Source of the DNA: an uncultured Alistipes sp.
GTDB taxonomy: Bacteria; Bacteroidota; Bacteroidia; Bacteroidales; Rikenellaceae
Length of the DNA stretch: 64,000 nt
Assembly (NCBI GenBank): GCA_900768015.1
Contig: CAAGBI010000014.1
Coordinates: forward strand, 1 to 64,000
Reading direction: 5' to 3'
Shown piece by piece: positions 56,042 to 64,000 of this stretch. Position 1 is the first letter of the stretch; each line of letters opens with the position of its first letter. The position numbers and the translations under genes were made by a program. The notes below the pieces were generated by a model. The model did not search any database and was not told where the DNA came from. It saw only the letters and a list, made by a program, of their open reading frames with translations.

Positions 56042-56080
56042 ATAATAGGGGATGACCATATAGTCATCCCCTATTATTAT
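56042..56080. terminator. Bidirectional intrinsic terminator
   Basis: A perfect 15-bp stem, ATAATAGGGGATGAC/GTCATCCCCTATTAT (56042-56056 with 56063-56077), lies between the convergent trmD and FAH genes. Confidence 0.9.
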
Positions 56081-56095
56081 ATATAAGGTATGCGC

Positions 56096-56671
56096 CTACT
56101 TGATGTCGAAGTTTAGCAGCGTGTGGTTGCCAATCGTGAGGCGGTAGTTGTCGCCAGCCTTCGCCTCGAACTCCGCGGGAGCACCGAGGTAGATAAGGTC
56201 GCCGATGCGTAGCGTCATGCACTCCGAGAGGTGGCTCACAACGCGGTCGGGCGTAAAGCGCATATCGCCAAGCGCGATGCGTGCACGCTCCTCGCCATTG
56301 ATGTAGAATATAGCGCCCTCCGCAATCGCCTCCGCGGGGAGGGTGTCGAGCGATAGTGCCGAGGAGTGGTCGAAGCCTACGGCCTCATCCCATGGCATAC
56401 CCTCGCGGCGTGACTCGTCGAGCTTGTCGATAGCGGTGAATGCCACGCCACCCATCACGCCCTCGATGCAACGCGCAGCGAAGCGCTCACCGATATACTT
56501 TGCCAAGCGCGACACCTTAAGCACGATATGTGGCTCGGCAATGACGCGGCCTACGCCATCGGGGATGTAGAAGGCGTCGTTGTTACGCAGCAGGGCGGTG
56601 TCGGCCTTGAGGTAGTAGCGGGGTGCTGTGCCTTGCTCCGAGTAGTTGTTTATTATGTTTATAAGTTTCAT
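56096..56671 (-). CDS. Fumarylacetoacetate hydrolase family protein (short form)
   Basis: Member of the FAH family, which cleaves or isomerises 2-oxo or beta-diketo acids with a divalent metal. DGVGRVIAEPHIVLKVSRL resembles the metal-site E-x-E region with the Glu kept, and WDEAVGFDHSSALSL and GDLIYLGAPAEF are family segments. At 191 aa it is short, close to single-domain members. Its start codon overlaps the lpxB stop (ATGA), so lpxB probably couples its translation. The true substrate is unknown. Confidence 0.8.
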   Translation of the reverse strand: MKLINIINNYSEQGTAPRYYLKADTALLRNNDAFYIPDGVGRVIAEPHIVLKVSRLAKYIGERFAARCIEGVMGGVAFTAIDKLDESRREGMPWDEAVGFDHSSALSLDTLPAEAIAEGAIFYINGEERARIALGDMRFTPDRVVSHLSECMTLRIGDLIYLGAPAEFEAKAGDNYRLTIGNHTLLNFDIK

Positions 56672-57795
56672 CGTTTGAGTGAGTTAACTATGTCTTTTGC
56701 AAATCGTTCCGAAGCACCTGCCTCGCCAATCATCGTGCGCAGCTCCTCAAAGTCACGGAGCATACGCTCGCGGTCGCTGCCTCCGGGGAGGATGGCCGCA
56801 AGCTCTTTTGCCGAGGTCTCGATGGGTAGTTTCGCGCGCACAAGCTCCTTGACGGCCTCGCGGTTGAGGTTGATGTTCACAAGCGAGATGTAGGGTATGC
56901 GCAGGAAGTAGGGTTTTAGTTTTTCGTAGAGCCAAGGTACATGGTACAACACCACCTCGGGGATGCCCATAAGCGCGGTCTCGAGGGTCGCCGTGCCCGA
57001 TGTCACTATCGCCGCCTCGCTCATGGCGAGTGTCTGCTGTGTGCGGTCGCAGACATAGCGCACATCGGAATTGGCTATGATGCTGTCGTAGAGGCTCTTA
57101 TCTATCCATGGCACCGCCGTAACCACAAACTGATAGTCGGGAAACTTACGCGAGAGGGCAACCATATCGGGGAGGTTGGCCTTAATCTCCGAGACGCGGC
57201 TGCCGGCCAAGAGTGCCACGATGGGGCGGTTGTCGAGTCCGCACTCGGCAAGGTATGCTTCGCGTGTGGGGAGCGTACTGCGGCGCTCGGCGATGTCATC
57301 AACCAAGGGGTTGCCACAGAATGTGGGCTCTATGCCGTGGCCACGGAAGTACTCCGTCTCGAAGGGAAAGATGGTGTAGAGGCGGTCGACATACCTGCGC
57401 AGCTGCTTCACGCGGCGCTCCTTCCATGCCCACACCTTGGGTGCTATGTAGTAGTAGACCCTTATGCCCTTAGCCTTTGCCCACTTCGCGATACGGAGGT
57501 TGAAGGCGGGGTAGTCTATCAAGATGATTACATCGGGGTTGAAGCCCTCGATGTCGGCCTTGACATCGTCTATCTGGCGGAATATGGTGCGTAGGTTCAT
57601 CGCCACCTGCACAAATCCGAAGAAGGACATCTGCTTATAGTGGTAGAGCATATTCTCCGCGCCACCCACCTCGGCCATACGGTCGCCACCCGAGAAGCGG
57701 AACGATGCTTCGGGGTCGTTGTGGCGTATGCCGCGCATAAGTTTGCTGCCGTGGAGGTCACCCGAGGGCTCGCCCGCAATAACATAATACTTCAT
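56668..57795 (-). CDS. lpxB: Lipid-A-disaccharide synthase
   Basis: Condenses UDP-diacylglucosamine with 2,3-diacylglucosamine-1-phosphate at the inner face of the cytoplasmic membrane to form the lipid A disaccharide. It starts with YYVIAGEPSGDLHGSKLM, the GT19 signature. KVWAWKERRVKQLRRYVDRL and LALLAGSR-type segments follow, and the TSGTATLETALMGIPEVV motif lies near the nucleotide site. ATG 57795 gives 375 aa, the family length; a 25-residue upstream extension is not conserved-looking. Confidence 0.95.
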   Translation of the reverse strand: MKYYVIAGEPSGDLHGSKLMRGIRHNDPEASFRFSGGDRMAEVGGAENMLYHYKQMSFFGFVQVAMNLRTIFRQIDDVKADIEGFNPDVIILIDYPAFNLRIAKWAKAKGIRVYYYIAPKVWAWKERRVKQLRRYVDRLYTIFPFETEYFRGHGIEPTFCGNPLVDDIAERRSTLPTREAYLAECGLDNRPIVALLAGSRVSEIKANLPDMVALSRKFPDYQFVVTAVPWIDKSLYDSIIANSDVRYVCDRTQQTLAMSEAAIVTSGTATLETALMGIPEVVLYHVPWLYEKLKPYFLRIPYISLVNINLNREAVKELVRAKLPIETSAKELAAILPGGSDRERMLRDFEELRTMIGEAGASERFAKDIVNSLKR

Positions 57796-57814
57796 AGTGA
57801 GTGCATTTTGACTA

Positions 57815-57822
57815 CAAAGATA
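57815..57822 (-). promoter_or_regulatory. Candidate -7 box of lpxB
   Basis: TATCTTTG on the minus strand, about 20 bp upstream of the lpxB start. No good TTG at the -33 position. Confidence 0.55.
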
Positions 57823-57858
57823 ACCCTTTATTTCGAATATAGAGCCCTCCATGCACCA

Positions 57859-57887
57859 AAAAAGCAGCACCCCGAAGAGCGCTGCTT
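57859..57887 (-). terminator. Terminator of the DUF6562/GLUG-like lipoprotein gene
   Basis: AAGCAGC/GCTGCTT (57862-57868 with 57881-57887) is followed on the minus strand by T6. It lies 22 bp downstream of the stop. Confidence 0.75.
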
Positions 57888-57909
57888 GATATAATAGTGT
57901 GGCGAGAGC

Positions 57910-60273
57910 CTACTTTACGACAATCTTGCCATTATCTACCTCGAAGAAGTTGGCATCCGTGCCACCATTGAGGAGCGCCAAGGCGTCGGCAGATGTTACC
58001 ACGCTGTTGTCCGACACATTCAAGAGGTCGCCATTTGCGTAGTAGAAGCACTCGACATTGTTATTCGATGCCTGATATACGATGCCGTTCGAAGAGGTGA
58101 TAACACCGCCATTCAAGCAATAGTTAGCCTTGTCGGCGGAGCCATACTGCGCCTTGGGGGCGATGCCACCCGCGCCATCAGCACCACGAATCTCGCCATG
58201 GTTGTAGCAGTAGTTTGCGGTGATAGTGCCGTAGAGGCTGTATGCGATACCTGCGGCGTAGCTATTCTCTGCGGTGATGTTACCGAAGTTTGCGCAGTAG
58301 GCAAATGTAGCCTTTGCACCAGGTGTCTGACCGAGGATGCCCGCAGCCGAGGCGTTGGCATTGTCCATTGTAGAGAGCACATCGCCATAGTTGAAGCAGC
58401 GCTCGAAGTCACACGCACCCAAGATGATACATACTACACCCGATGCAGGCTCCGATTTCGAAGATGTAATCTCGCCATTGTTCACCGCGTTAGATATTGC
58501 GCCCTCCATGCGGTTTGCTATGCCCGCAGCGCCCCATTCGCCAGTGATAGCACCATTGTTTACGACATTGTCGATGACGGTGTTAGCACCTGTAAGCCAA
58601 CTTGCTATACCTGCAGCGCGGTTAGCCGTAACCGTAGCATCGTTCTGGCAGTTGGTGATTGTGACATCTTCGGCATTGTGGCAGATGCCCGCAGCGTAGC
58701 TTGTGGCGTTGATTGAGCCCGACACCTTAACATTGTCGATTGTCATGCCCGCCTCGGCGTTGCATACCACCGCCGCAGCATACTTCGATGAGTTGATGTT
58801 TACACCCTCGAGAGTGAGGTTCTTAACCACGGCATTGGCATCTGCATAGGCGATAAGGGCTGCGTTGTCACCACCCACGGCGAGGTTGTAGATAGTCTTG
58901 CCATTGCCATCGAAAGAGCCTGTGAACATATTGGTTGATGTGCCGATGGGTGTCCAGGGCTCGTTGTTGAGGTCGATGTTCTCGGTAAGGAGTATGGTCT
59001 TGCCATCGAGGTCGTTAGCATCGGCTGTTGCAAGCCATGCAAGCTCCGAAGCCTTAGTGATGGCGTATGTCTGTGTCGCAGCATCGAGCGCGGGCTCCGA
59101 TACGCTTATGCCATCCCATACCTGCTGGTAGAAGGGCTCGTCGGTAACGCCATTTGCGAAGTTATCGTTGATGCTGACCTCTATCGTAGTGCTTGATGTG
59201 AGCACATTGCCGATAAGTGTTGTGAGGTGGTTACGCTCGATGGGGATGTCGGTAGAGAAGGCTGTGGTCTTGATTTCGCCATTGGCCTTGTCGTAAACCG
59301 TCATCGTGAAGTTGATGGCCTGCTGCTGGTCGGTGGCGAGGATGTAGTCCGTGAAGAGGGTCATGTGGGTGTGGCGCATAATGCCATCAGCGCTCTGTGC
59401 ACCGTAGGGGGTGTAGCTATCAAAACCCTCGGTGTAGGTGTGGGTGCTAAGACCCGTGTGTGTGGCGTCTACAACCTTCGACACTGCGGGGTCGTATGCC
59501 ACCTCGAAGGCCTTCGTAGAGTAGGCACCGCTTATCGCACCCGTAAGAGCATTGAAAGCGCTGGGGTTGAAGGCGTTATACTCCACCGTCACCTTGCCGG
59601 GGTCGCTGTTGATGTTAAGATCGGCGAGGTCGGTAGCCACTACGCGCACCTTTCCATAGGGGCGTGTGAGCGTGATGCTCTGGGCTGTGGGCGTGCTCAC
59701 GGTAATGTCCTTAGATGCGAAGTAGGCATCGGCAGCCTCGTCGTTGAGTGCCTCGCCCTTGAGGGTAATATCCTTGAGCGTTGCGCCTATGTCGTGGCGA
59801 AGACCGAGCTCACGCTGCGTCTCGATTGCGGGGTTGTTAGTCGCACCATTATCCACCAAGTCGGCGAAGACAACGAAGTGGTAGTCGCGGTTGGGCACAA
59901 GGCGCAGGTCGAAGGTTACGGGAGTGTACTCATCTACGATGGCCACCTGGCGATCCTTGATGGGACGATAGTCGTCACCATAGTTGCCACTGGGGTCCAC
60001 ATCGTAGACCTCCAAGGTGTAGCGTAGGTCTACATCGCCCCAGTCTATGCGGTTGTCACCCGCCGCGCTACCCTGCAAGTAGTCGATAGCGCCGTAGGCA
60101 CTGTTGCGGCCCGCCTGGGGTGTAGTGTCGCCCGCACGAGTTGAGAGGTCGGGGAGGCCCACTGCGAGTGAGAAGTCCACCTCGTTGTTACCTGCGATTT
60201 TTGTTGTCTCATGGTCTGTTTGGCACGATGCCAATCCGAGCACCGCTGCCGATAAAGCTAAAAATTTTCTCAT
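57910..60273 (-). CDS. Surface lipoprotein with DUF6562-like and GLUG-like repeat regions
   Basis: Cell-surface protein of unknown ligand. The lipoprotein signal is MRKFLALSAAVLGLASC (Cys17), which fixes the start at 60273; 50 upstream in-frame residues have no signal. The N-terminal half (~residues 25-400) resembles the Bacteroidales DUF6562 domain, with LTRPYGKVRVVATDLADLN. The C-terminal half (~470-750) has repeats with the pattern AAGI...ITNC.N.G.I, a GLUG-like beta-helix. At 787 aa it could be a fimbria-related or adhesion protein. A terminator follows and DPP11 precedes with its own terminator. Confidence 0.82.
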   Translation of the reverse strand: MRKFLALSAAVLGLASCQTDHETTKIAGNNEVDFSLAVGLPDLSTRAGDTTPQAGRNSAYGAIDYLQGSAAGDNRIDWGDVDLRYTLEVYDVDPSGNYGDDYRPIKDRQVAIVDEYTPVTFDLRLVPNRDYHFVVFADLVDNGATNNPAIETQRELGLRHDIGATLKDITLKGEALNDEAADAYFASKDITVSTPTAQSITLTRPYGKVRVVATDLADLNINSDPGKVTVEYNAFNPSAFNALTGAISGAYSTKAFEVAYDPAVSKVVDATHTGLSTHTYTEGFDSYTPYGAQSADGIMRHTHMTLFTDYILATDQQQAINFTMTVYDKANGEIKTTAFSTDIPIERNHLTTLIGNVLTSSTTIEVSINDNFANGVTDEPFYQQVWDGISVSEPALDAATQTYAITKASELAWLATADANDLDGKTILLTENIDLNNEPWTPIGTSTNMFTGSFDGNGKTIYNLAVGGDNAALIAYADANAVVKNLTLEGVNINSSKYAAAVVCNAEAGMTIDNVKVSGSINATSYAAGICHNAEDVTITNCQNDATVTANRAAGIASWLTGANTVIDNVVNNGAITGEWGAAGIANRMEGAISNAVNNGEITSSKSEPASGVVCIILGACDFERCFNYGDVLSTMDNANASAAGILGQTPGAKATFAYCANFGNITAENSYAAGIAYSLYGTITANYCYNHGEIRGADGAGGIAPKAQYGSADKANYCLNGGVITSSNGIVYQASNNNVECFYYANGDLLNVSDNSVVTSADALALLNGGTDANFFEVDNGKIVVK

Positions 60274-60342
60274 ACAGTAAAAATGTTTTGAGTGTATATG
60301 CCTCGTAGCTTTACAAAACGAGTGCCATACAGACATGAGCGC

Positions 60343-60372
60343 AAAAAAAGGCGACCCACGAAGGAGTCGCCT
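60343..60372 (-). terminator. Intrinsic terminator of the DPP11 gene
   Basis: On the minus strand AGGCGAC/GTCGCCT (60366-60372 with 60349-60355) is followed by a T7 run. Strong intrinsic terminator. Confidence 0.88.
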
Positions 60373-60395
60373 AAAGGAGGTTTGATGTATAGCGG

Positions 60396-62420
60396 TTAGA
60401 GACCCATCTCCTCGATAAGCCACTCAGCGCCACCCACCTTATCCACTACGAACAACACATAGCGGATGTCGCAGATGATGTTGCGGCACAAGGTCTCGTC
60501 AAACTCGATGTCGGACATCGTAGAGAGCCATGTGCGGTCGAAGTTAACACCGATAAGCTCGCCCTTGCGGTTGAGAACGGGAGAGCCTGAGTTACCACCC
60601 GTAGTGTGGTTTGTAGCGATGAAGCATACGGGCACGGTGTACTTGCCATTCATGGTTACGCCCCAGCGGCCGTAGTCCTTAGTGGCGTATGCGTCGCGCA
60701 ATGCCTGAGGCACATTGTAGTCGTAAATCTCGGGGTTGTCCTTGGCGATGATGCCCTCAAGAGTTGTCTGTGGGAGGTGGTACTCGCCATCGGCATACTC
60801 ATAGCCCGCAACCTTACCGTATGCTACGCGCAATGTGAGGTTAGCATCGGGGAAGAAGGCGCGCTTCTTGTCCCACTCCATAAGTGCCTTGACATAGGGG
60901 CGGAACCAACGCTCGATGTCGGGGATGTTGCTGAAGTTGCGGTATGCGTACTTCATAACATGCGCACGCAAGGGTGCTATAGCCTGGGCGAACTCCGCGA
61001 TGGGGTCGTTAGCCACATTTGCGGCGTTGTAGCTCTCGAGGCTACCGAGGGTGGTGTTGTCGTAGAGCCACTCTGCGTATGCTCGTGCGCCACCATGCTT
61101 TGTAAAGAGCGCCTTTAGCTCGGGCGTGAAGAGCGTAGCGTGCTTCTCGTATGCTGTGAGCATAGCGATGGCGATGTCGCGGTCAACAGCTGCGTCGAAG
61201 TCCTTGTAGAAGAGCTTAAGGGCTGCCTGCTTCTGCTCGGCGGTGAGCTTAGCATTCTCCGCTATTGCGACAACCTGTGTAAGCTCTATGCCGCGCAACG
61301 ACTCGTTGAAGAGTTCGTAGTGGAAGTAGCCCTCCATGTTACGCTCATAAGCGGCCGACAGCGAGTCAAGAAGGTATGCTTTGTCGGGGTTCTCCTTGCG
61401 GAAGCGCTCCTCGTAAGCGAGTTTTTTACCGTATGTGCCGAGGCGGTTGATGCCCTTAACCTCGCCCTGCCACTTCTTCCAAGCGTTGGCGATGTTTGCC
61501 TGCTTTGCTGCATACTTGATGCGTGTCTCTACGGACTTTGCCTGTGCCGCACCGATGATGTCGAGGCGCTGTGTGCGGAGGTCAATCTTCAAGGGGTCCG
61601 AAATCTCGGCGATGTACTTTACGGCGTCAGATGTGATATACTCCTGAGTGTTGCCAGGGAAGCCGTAAATCATCGTGAAGTCACCCTCCTTGATGCCCTT
61701 TGTTGAGATTTGGAAGTGGCGCGCGGGGGTGTAGGGCTTGTTCTCGGCGCTATATGCTGCGGGCTCGTTGTTGCCGTTGGCATAGATGCGGAAGATTGAG
61801 AAGTCGCCAGTGTGGCGTGGCCATATCCAGTTGTCGTTGTCGGCGCCAAACTTACCGATAGTCGTTGGAGGTGTGCCCACGAGGCGCACATCGTTGAACT
61901 CGCGGTAGATGAAGAGGTATGCCATGTTGCCGTAGTACATAGACTCTACGGTTGCGCGGTAGCCAACGCCCTCGGCCTCAGCCTTGGCGATAATCTCAGC
62001 CTTTGTCTCACCCGCTGCGAGGCGCTCTGTCACCTCCTCCATGCGTACGAGGATGTGTACCTTGAGTCCTGGGCAGGGCAACTCCTCGGCGTGGTTCATA
62101 GCCCAGAAGCCGTCGGTGAGGTAGTCGTGCTCGACGCTCGAGAGTGCCTGGATGGCGTCGTAGCCGCAGTGGTGGTTCGTAAGGATAAGACCCTCCTCAG
62201 AGATGATCTCGCCAGTACAGCCACCGTCAAATAGAACCACCGCATCCTTCATAGACGCTTTATTGATGGAGTAGATGTCCTCGGCAGAGAGTTTGAAGCC
62301 CTTAGACTTCATGTCGCTTATGCGTGACGAGATGAGTGACGGAAGCCACATACCCTTGTCCGCAACGGCGTTGAATGTTGTTGCAAGGAGCAACGCAAAA
62401 ATTAGTAGTGAGCGTTTCAT
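60396..62420 (-). CDS. S46 family dipeptidyl-peptidase, DPP11 type
   Basis: Periplasmic serine peptidase that removes dipeptides from peptide N-termini. The signal peptide is ~residues 1-20. The catalytic His lies in LTNHHCGYDAI and the catalytic Ser is S611 in GGNSGSP. Arg629, in NFDRTW, sits 18 residues after the Ser, as Arg673 does in Porphyromonas DPP11. This predicts a preference for Asp or Glu at P1, where DPP7 has Gly. At 674 aa it is a little shorter than the ~720-aa Porphyromonas enzyme. maf lies 30 bp upstream and is probably cotranscribed. It fits proteolytic, asaccharolytic nutrition. Confidence 0.9.
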   Translation of the reverse strand: MKRSLLIFALLLATTFNAVADKGMWLPSLISSRISDMKSKGFKLSAEDIYSINKASMKDAVVLFDGGCTGEIISEEGLILTNHHCGYDAIQALSSVEHDYLTDGFWAMNHAEELPCPGLKVHILVRMEEVTERLAAGETKAEIIAKAEAEGVGYRATVESMYYGNMAYLFIYREFNDVRLVGTPPTTIGKFGADNDNWIWPRHTGDFSIFRIYANGNNEPAAYSAENKPYTPARHFQISTKGIKEGDFTMIYGFPGNTQEYITSDAVKYIAEISDPLKIDLRTQRLDIIGAAQAKSVETRIKYAAKQANIANAWKKWQGEVKGINRLGTYGKKLAYEERFRKENPDKAYLLDSLSAAYERNMEGYFHYELFNESLRGIELTQVVAIAENAKLTAEQKQAALKLFYKDFDAAVDRDIAIAMLTAYEKHATLFTPELKALFTKHGGARAYAEWLYDNTTLGSLESYNAANVANDPIAEFAQAIAPLRAHVMKYAYRNFSNIPDIERWFRPYVKALMEWDKKRAFFPDANLTLRVAYGKVAGYEYADGEYHLPQTTLEGIIAKDNPEIYDYNVPQALRDAYATKDYGRWGVTMNGKYTVPVCFIATNHTTGGNSGSPVLNRKGELIGVNFDRTWLSTMSDIEFDETLCRNIICDIRYVLFVVDKVGGAEWLIEEMGL

Positions 62421-62450
62421 GTTGTTATTGTGTTAAATTTGATTTTCGGT

Positions 62451-63062
62451 TTAGTAGCACGAGGGTAGGCGCTCTATGAAGCACTCCAACTCGCGGTAGA
62501 GCCTCTGCACGGGGAGCCCCATGACATTGAAGAAGGAGCCCTCGATGGACTCTATGCCCGTGTAGCCTATCCACTCCTGGATGCCATATGCGCCAGCCTT
62601 GTCCATGGGCTGGTAGTTCTCGACATAGTAGGCTATCTGCTCTTCGGTCAGCGTTGCGAAGCGCACCTTGCTCTTCGATGAAAAGCTGCGCTCGTGGTCT
62701 ATGCTGCGGAGCGTCACGCCCGTCACCACGCTATGCTCGCGTCCCGCGAGGCGTGCAATCATTAAGCGGGCTTCGGCCTCATCGGTGGGCTTACCCAACA
62801 CCTCATTGCCGAGCACCACGGTGGTGTCTGCGGTGATGAGTATGTCGCCACACTGCAGGGGTGTGGGGTAGGCGTGGCTCTTGAGCTGCGATAGATACTC
62901 TGCCACCTCTTCGGCGGGTAGCGTTGCGGGATATACCTCGTCGCACTCGAACTTTGGCGCAAGGCGATATGCTATGCCCGTAGCCTGCAAAAGTTCGCGG
63001 CGGCGTGGCGATGCCGAGGCGAGTATTATGTTGAATGACTTAAGCTTATCGTGTAGTAGCAT
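62451..63062 (-). CDS. maf: Maf-family nucleoside triphosphate pyrophosphatase
   Basis: House-cleaning hydrolase of non-canonical nucleotides. The signature is ILASASPRRRELL at the N-terminus and ITADTTVVLGNEVLGKP, with the conserved Asp and Lys. At 203 aa it is normal length. It is the probable first gene of a maf-DPP11 transcript. Confidence 0.93.
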   Translation of the reverse strand: MLLHDKLKSFNIILASASPRRRELLQATGIAYRLAPKFECDEVYPATLPAEEVAEYLSQLKSHAYPTPLQCGDILITADTTVVLGNEVLGKPTDEAEARLMIARLAGREHSVVTGVTLRSIDHERSFSSKSKVRFATLTEEQIAYYVENYQPMDKAGAYGIQEWIGYTGIESIEGSFFNVMGLPVQRLYRELECFIERLPSCY

Positions 63063-63082
63063 CGTAAAACTCTTTTATCCTA

Positions 63083-63090
63083 CAAAGTTA
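63083..63090 (-). promoter_or_regulatory. Candidate -7 box of maf
   Basis: TAACTTTG on the minus strand, ~20 bp upstream of the maf start, overlapping the divergent promoter region of the MATE gene. Confidence 0.55.
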
Positions 63091-63111
63091 CGCATTTTAT
63101 TTGATTTTCCC

Positions 63112-63119
63112 TATCTTTG
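63112..63119 (+). promoter_or_regulatory. Candidate -7 box of the MATE transporter gene
   Basis: TATCTTTG on the plus strand, ~50 bp upstream of ATG 63170. No clear -33 TTG. Confidence 0.55.
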
Positions 63120-63169
63120 CACACATAATCATAAATGTTTTTGGGTAAATATCTGCAAAATAGTCTGTT

Positions 63170-64000
63170 ATGAAGCGTGATGCTATAGATTTCGAGAGTA
63201 ACGAGATAGGTAAACTCTTCCGTAAGATGCTCGTTCCTACGCTGCTCGGCACGCTGTCGATGTCGGCAATGACTGCCATTGATGGCATCATCGTGGGCCA
63301 TGGTGTGGGTGCTGTGGGTGTCGCTGCGGTCAATATCGTCGTTCCCATATATACGCTTATGTCGGGCATAGCACTTATGGTGGGTGCGGGCTGCTCGGTC
63401 GTGGCAAGCATACATCTGGCCAAGCAGAAGCTCAAGGTGGCGCGCCTAAACATCACGCAGGCCCTCGTAGCCTCGTCGCTCACGGCAGCCGTGATATGCG
63501 CCCTTATCCTTGCCTTTCCGCGCGAGACATTCGAGCTACTGGGTGCGTCGCCCACGCTTATGCCCTATGTCATGGACTACACGCTGTGGCTCATGCCGGG
63601 CTTTATCTTCGAGATGTTCAGCCTTATCGGCCTCTTTATCATACGCTTGGATGGTGCGCCGCGCTATGCCATGTGGTGTAACATCATCCCCGCGGTGTTG
63701 AACGCCATCCTCGACTGGGTATTCATCTTCCCCGTGGGCATGGGTGTTGAGGGTGCGGGTATCGCCACATCTATGTGTATGGTGCTGGGCGGTATTATGG
63801 CCTTGGTCTACCTGCTTATGCCGAGCCATAAGTTGAGTGTCGTAGTGCCCAAGTTCTCGCTTAAGAGCCTGCGCCTATCGCTGCGCAATGTCTGGTATCA
63901 GTGCCGCATCGGTGTGTCGTCGCTTATGGGCGAAATCTCGTTGGCCATCTTCGTATTCGTTGGTAATCTGGTATTTATGCGCTTCTTGGGTGACGATGGC
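63170..64000 (+). CDS. MATE-family efflux transporter (partial)
   Basis: Incomplete at the right edge of the window: 277 codons with no stop. It starts MKRDAIDFESNEIGKLFRKM and is a multi-helix membrane protein with MATE hallmarks: VPTLLGTLSMSAMTAIDGI in helix 1 and VGVAAVNIVVPIYTLMSGIA in helix 2. The MATE N-terminal half would be complete here. It probably exports cations or drugs in exchange for Na+ or H+; the substrate is unknown. Confidence 0.9.
   Translation, partial: MKRDAIDFESNEIGKLFRKMLVPTLLGTLSMSAMTAIDGIIVGHGVGAVGVAAVNIVVPIYTLMSGIALMVGAGCSVVASIHLAKQKLKVARLNITQALVASSLTAAVICALILAFPRETFELLGASPTLMPYVMDYTLWLMPGFIFEMFSLIGLFIIRLDGAPRYAMWCNIIPAVLNAILDWVFIFPVGMGVEGAGIATSMCMVLGGIMALVYLLMPSHKLSVVVPKFSLKSLRLSLRNVWYQCRIGVSSLMGEISLAIFVFVGNLVFMRFLGDDG

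Noticed and set aside
59227..60027. 266-aa plus-strand frame inside the DUF6562/GLUG lipoprotein gene
   Set aside because: No signal, no domain, and the minus frame explains the region.

Overview
The window reads as a chromosomal segment of a Bacteroidales bacterium, most plausibly an Alistipes/Rikenellaceae-like gut anaerobe. The evidence is repeated TAnnTTTG (-7) / TTG (-33) promoters, many lipoproteins with Bacteroidetes-style signals, an S46 dipeptidyl-peptidase of the DPP11 type, ATP-type PEP carboxykinase, tryptophanase, a ferredoxin-domain [FeFe] hydrogenase with its maturases, and a moderately high G+C content. The genus is an inference from gene content. I see no tRNA, rRNA, CRISPR array, prophage or intact insertion sequence. 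The last gene (a MATE transporter) runs off the right edge.

Layout. 1-5 kb: two divergent, related large surface lipoproteins, bracketed by two copies of a roughly 100-bp inverted-repeat element. 5-11 kb: nitroreductase, GH2 beta-galactosidase and a NatA/NatB-like ABC exporter. 11-21 kb: a large HExxH/propeller/barrel envelope protein, PBP1A, asd, tnaA and an alpha-oxoamine synthase. 21-24 kb (minus): gpsA, pgi and a zinc-ribbon/DUF805 membrane protein. 24-32.5 kb: mreB-mreC-mreD-mrdA-rodA-surE followed closely by a histidine kinase and response regulator. 32.7-36.4 kb: an EamA transporter, then on the minus strand an ECF sigma factor, its likely anti-sigma factor and small exported proteins. 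36.8-47.6 kb (minus): pckA, an hpt-queE-divIC cluster, the hydA-hydE-hydG-hydF hydrogenase cluster, a radical SAM protein and tsaD. 47.6-56 kb: tamB, exbB-exbD-tonB, DUF1573, a metallo-beta-lactamase-fold hydrolase and trmD. 56-64 kb: FAH-family protein and lpxB, a DUF6562/GLUG-like surface lipoprotein, DPP11, maf and a partial MATE transporter.

How the genes fit together. Envelope growth and maintenance dominate: elongasome (MreBCD, PBP2, RodA), PBP1A, DivIC, LpxB, TamB and the ExbBD-TonB energiser. The metabolic genes suit an amino-acid and sugar fermenter: tryptophanase, DPP11, PckA, Pgi, beta-galactosidase, and hydrogenase as an electron sink.

The most interesting non-coding signal is a 3'-UTR element family. 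Four copies lie after the 702-aa lipoprotein gene, tnaA, the response regulator gene and pckA. Three have imperfect TTTGTTGT...ACAACAAA ends and the fourth has recognisable diverged ends. The five internal hairpins have different, base-paired lower stems but a shared apex of the form (G/A)TAC-G...A-GTA. A second strong signal is a nine-base G/C homopolymer exactly filling part of the 19-bp spacer of a Bacteroidetes-type promoter ahead of a small lipoprotein gene, which would suit spacer-length phase variation. A third is a pair of loci with inverted arms built from 9-nt repeats.
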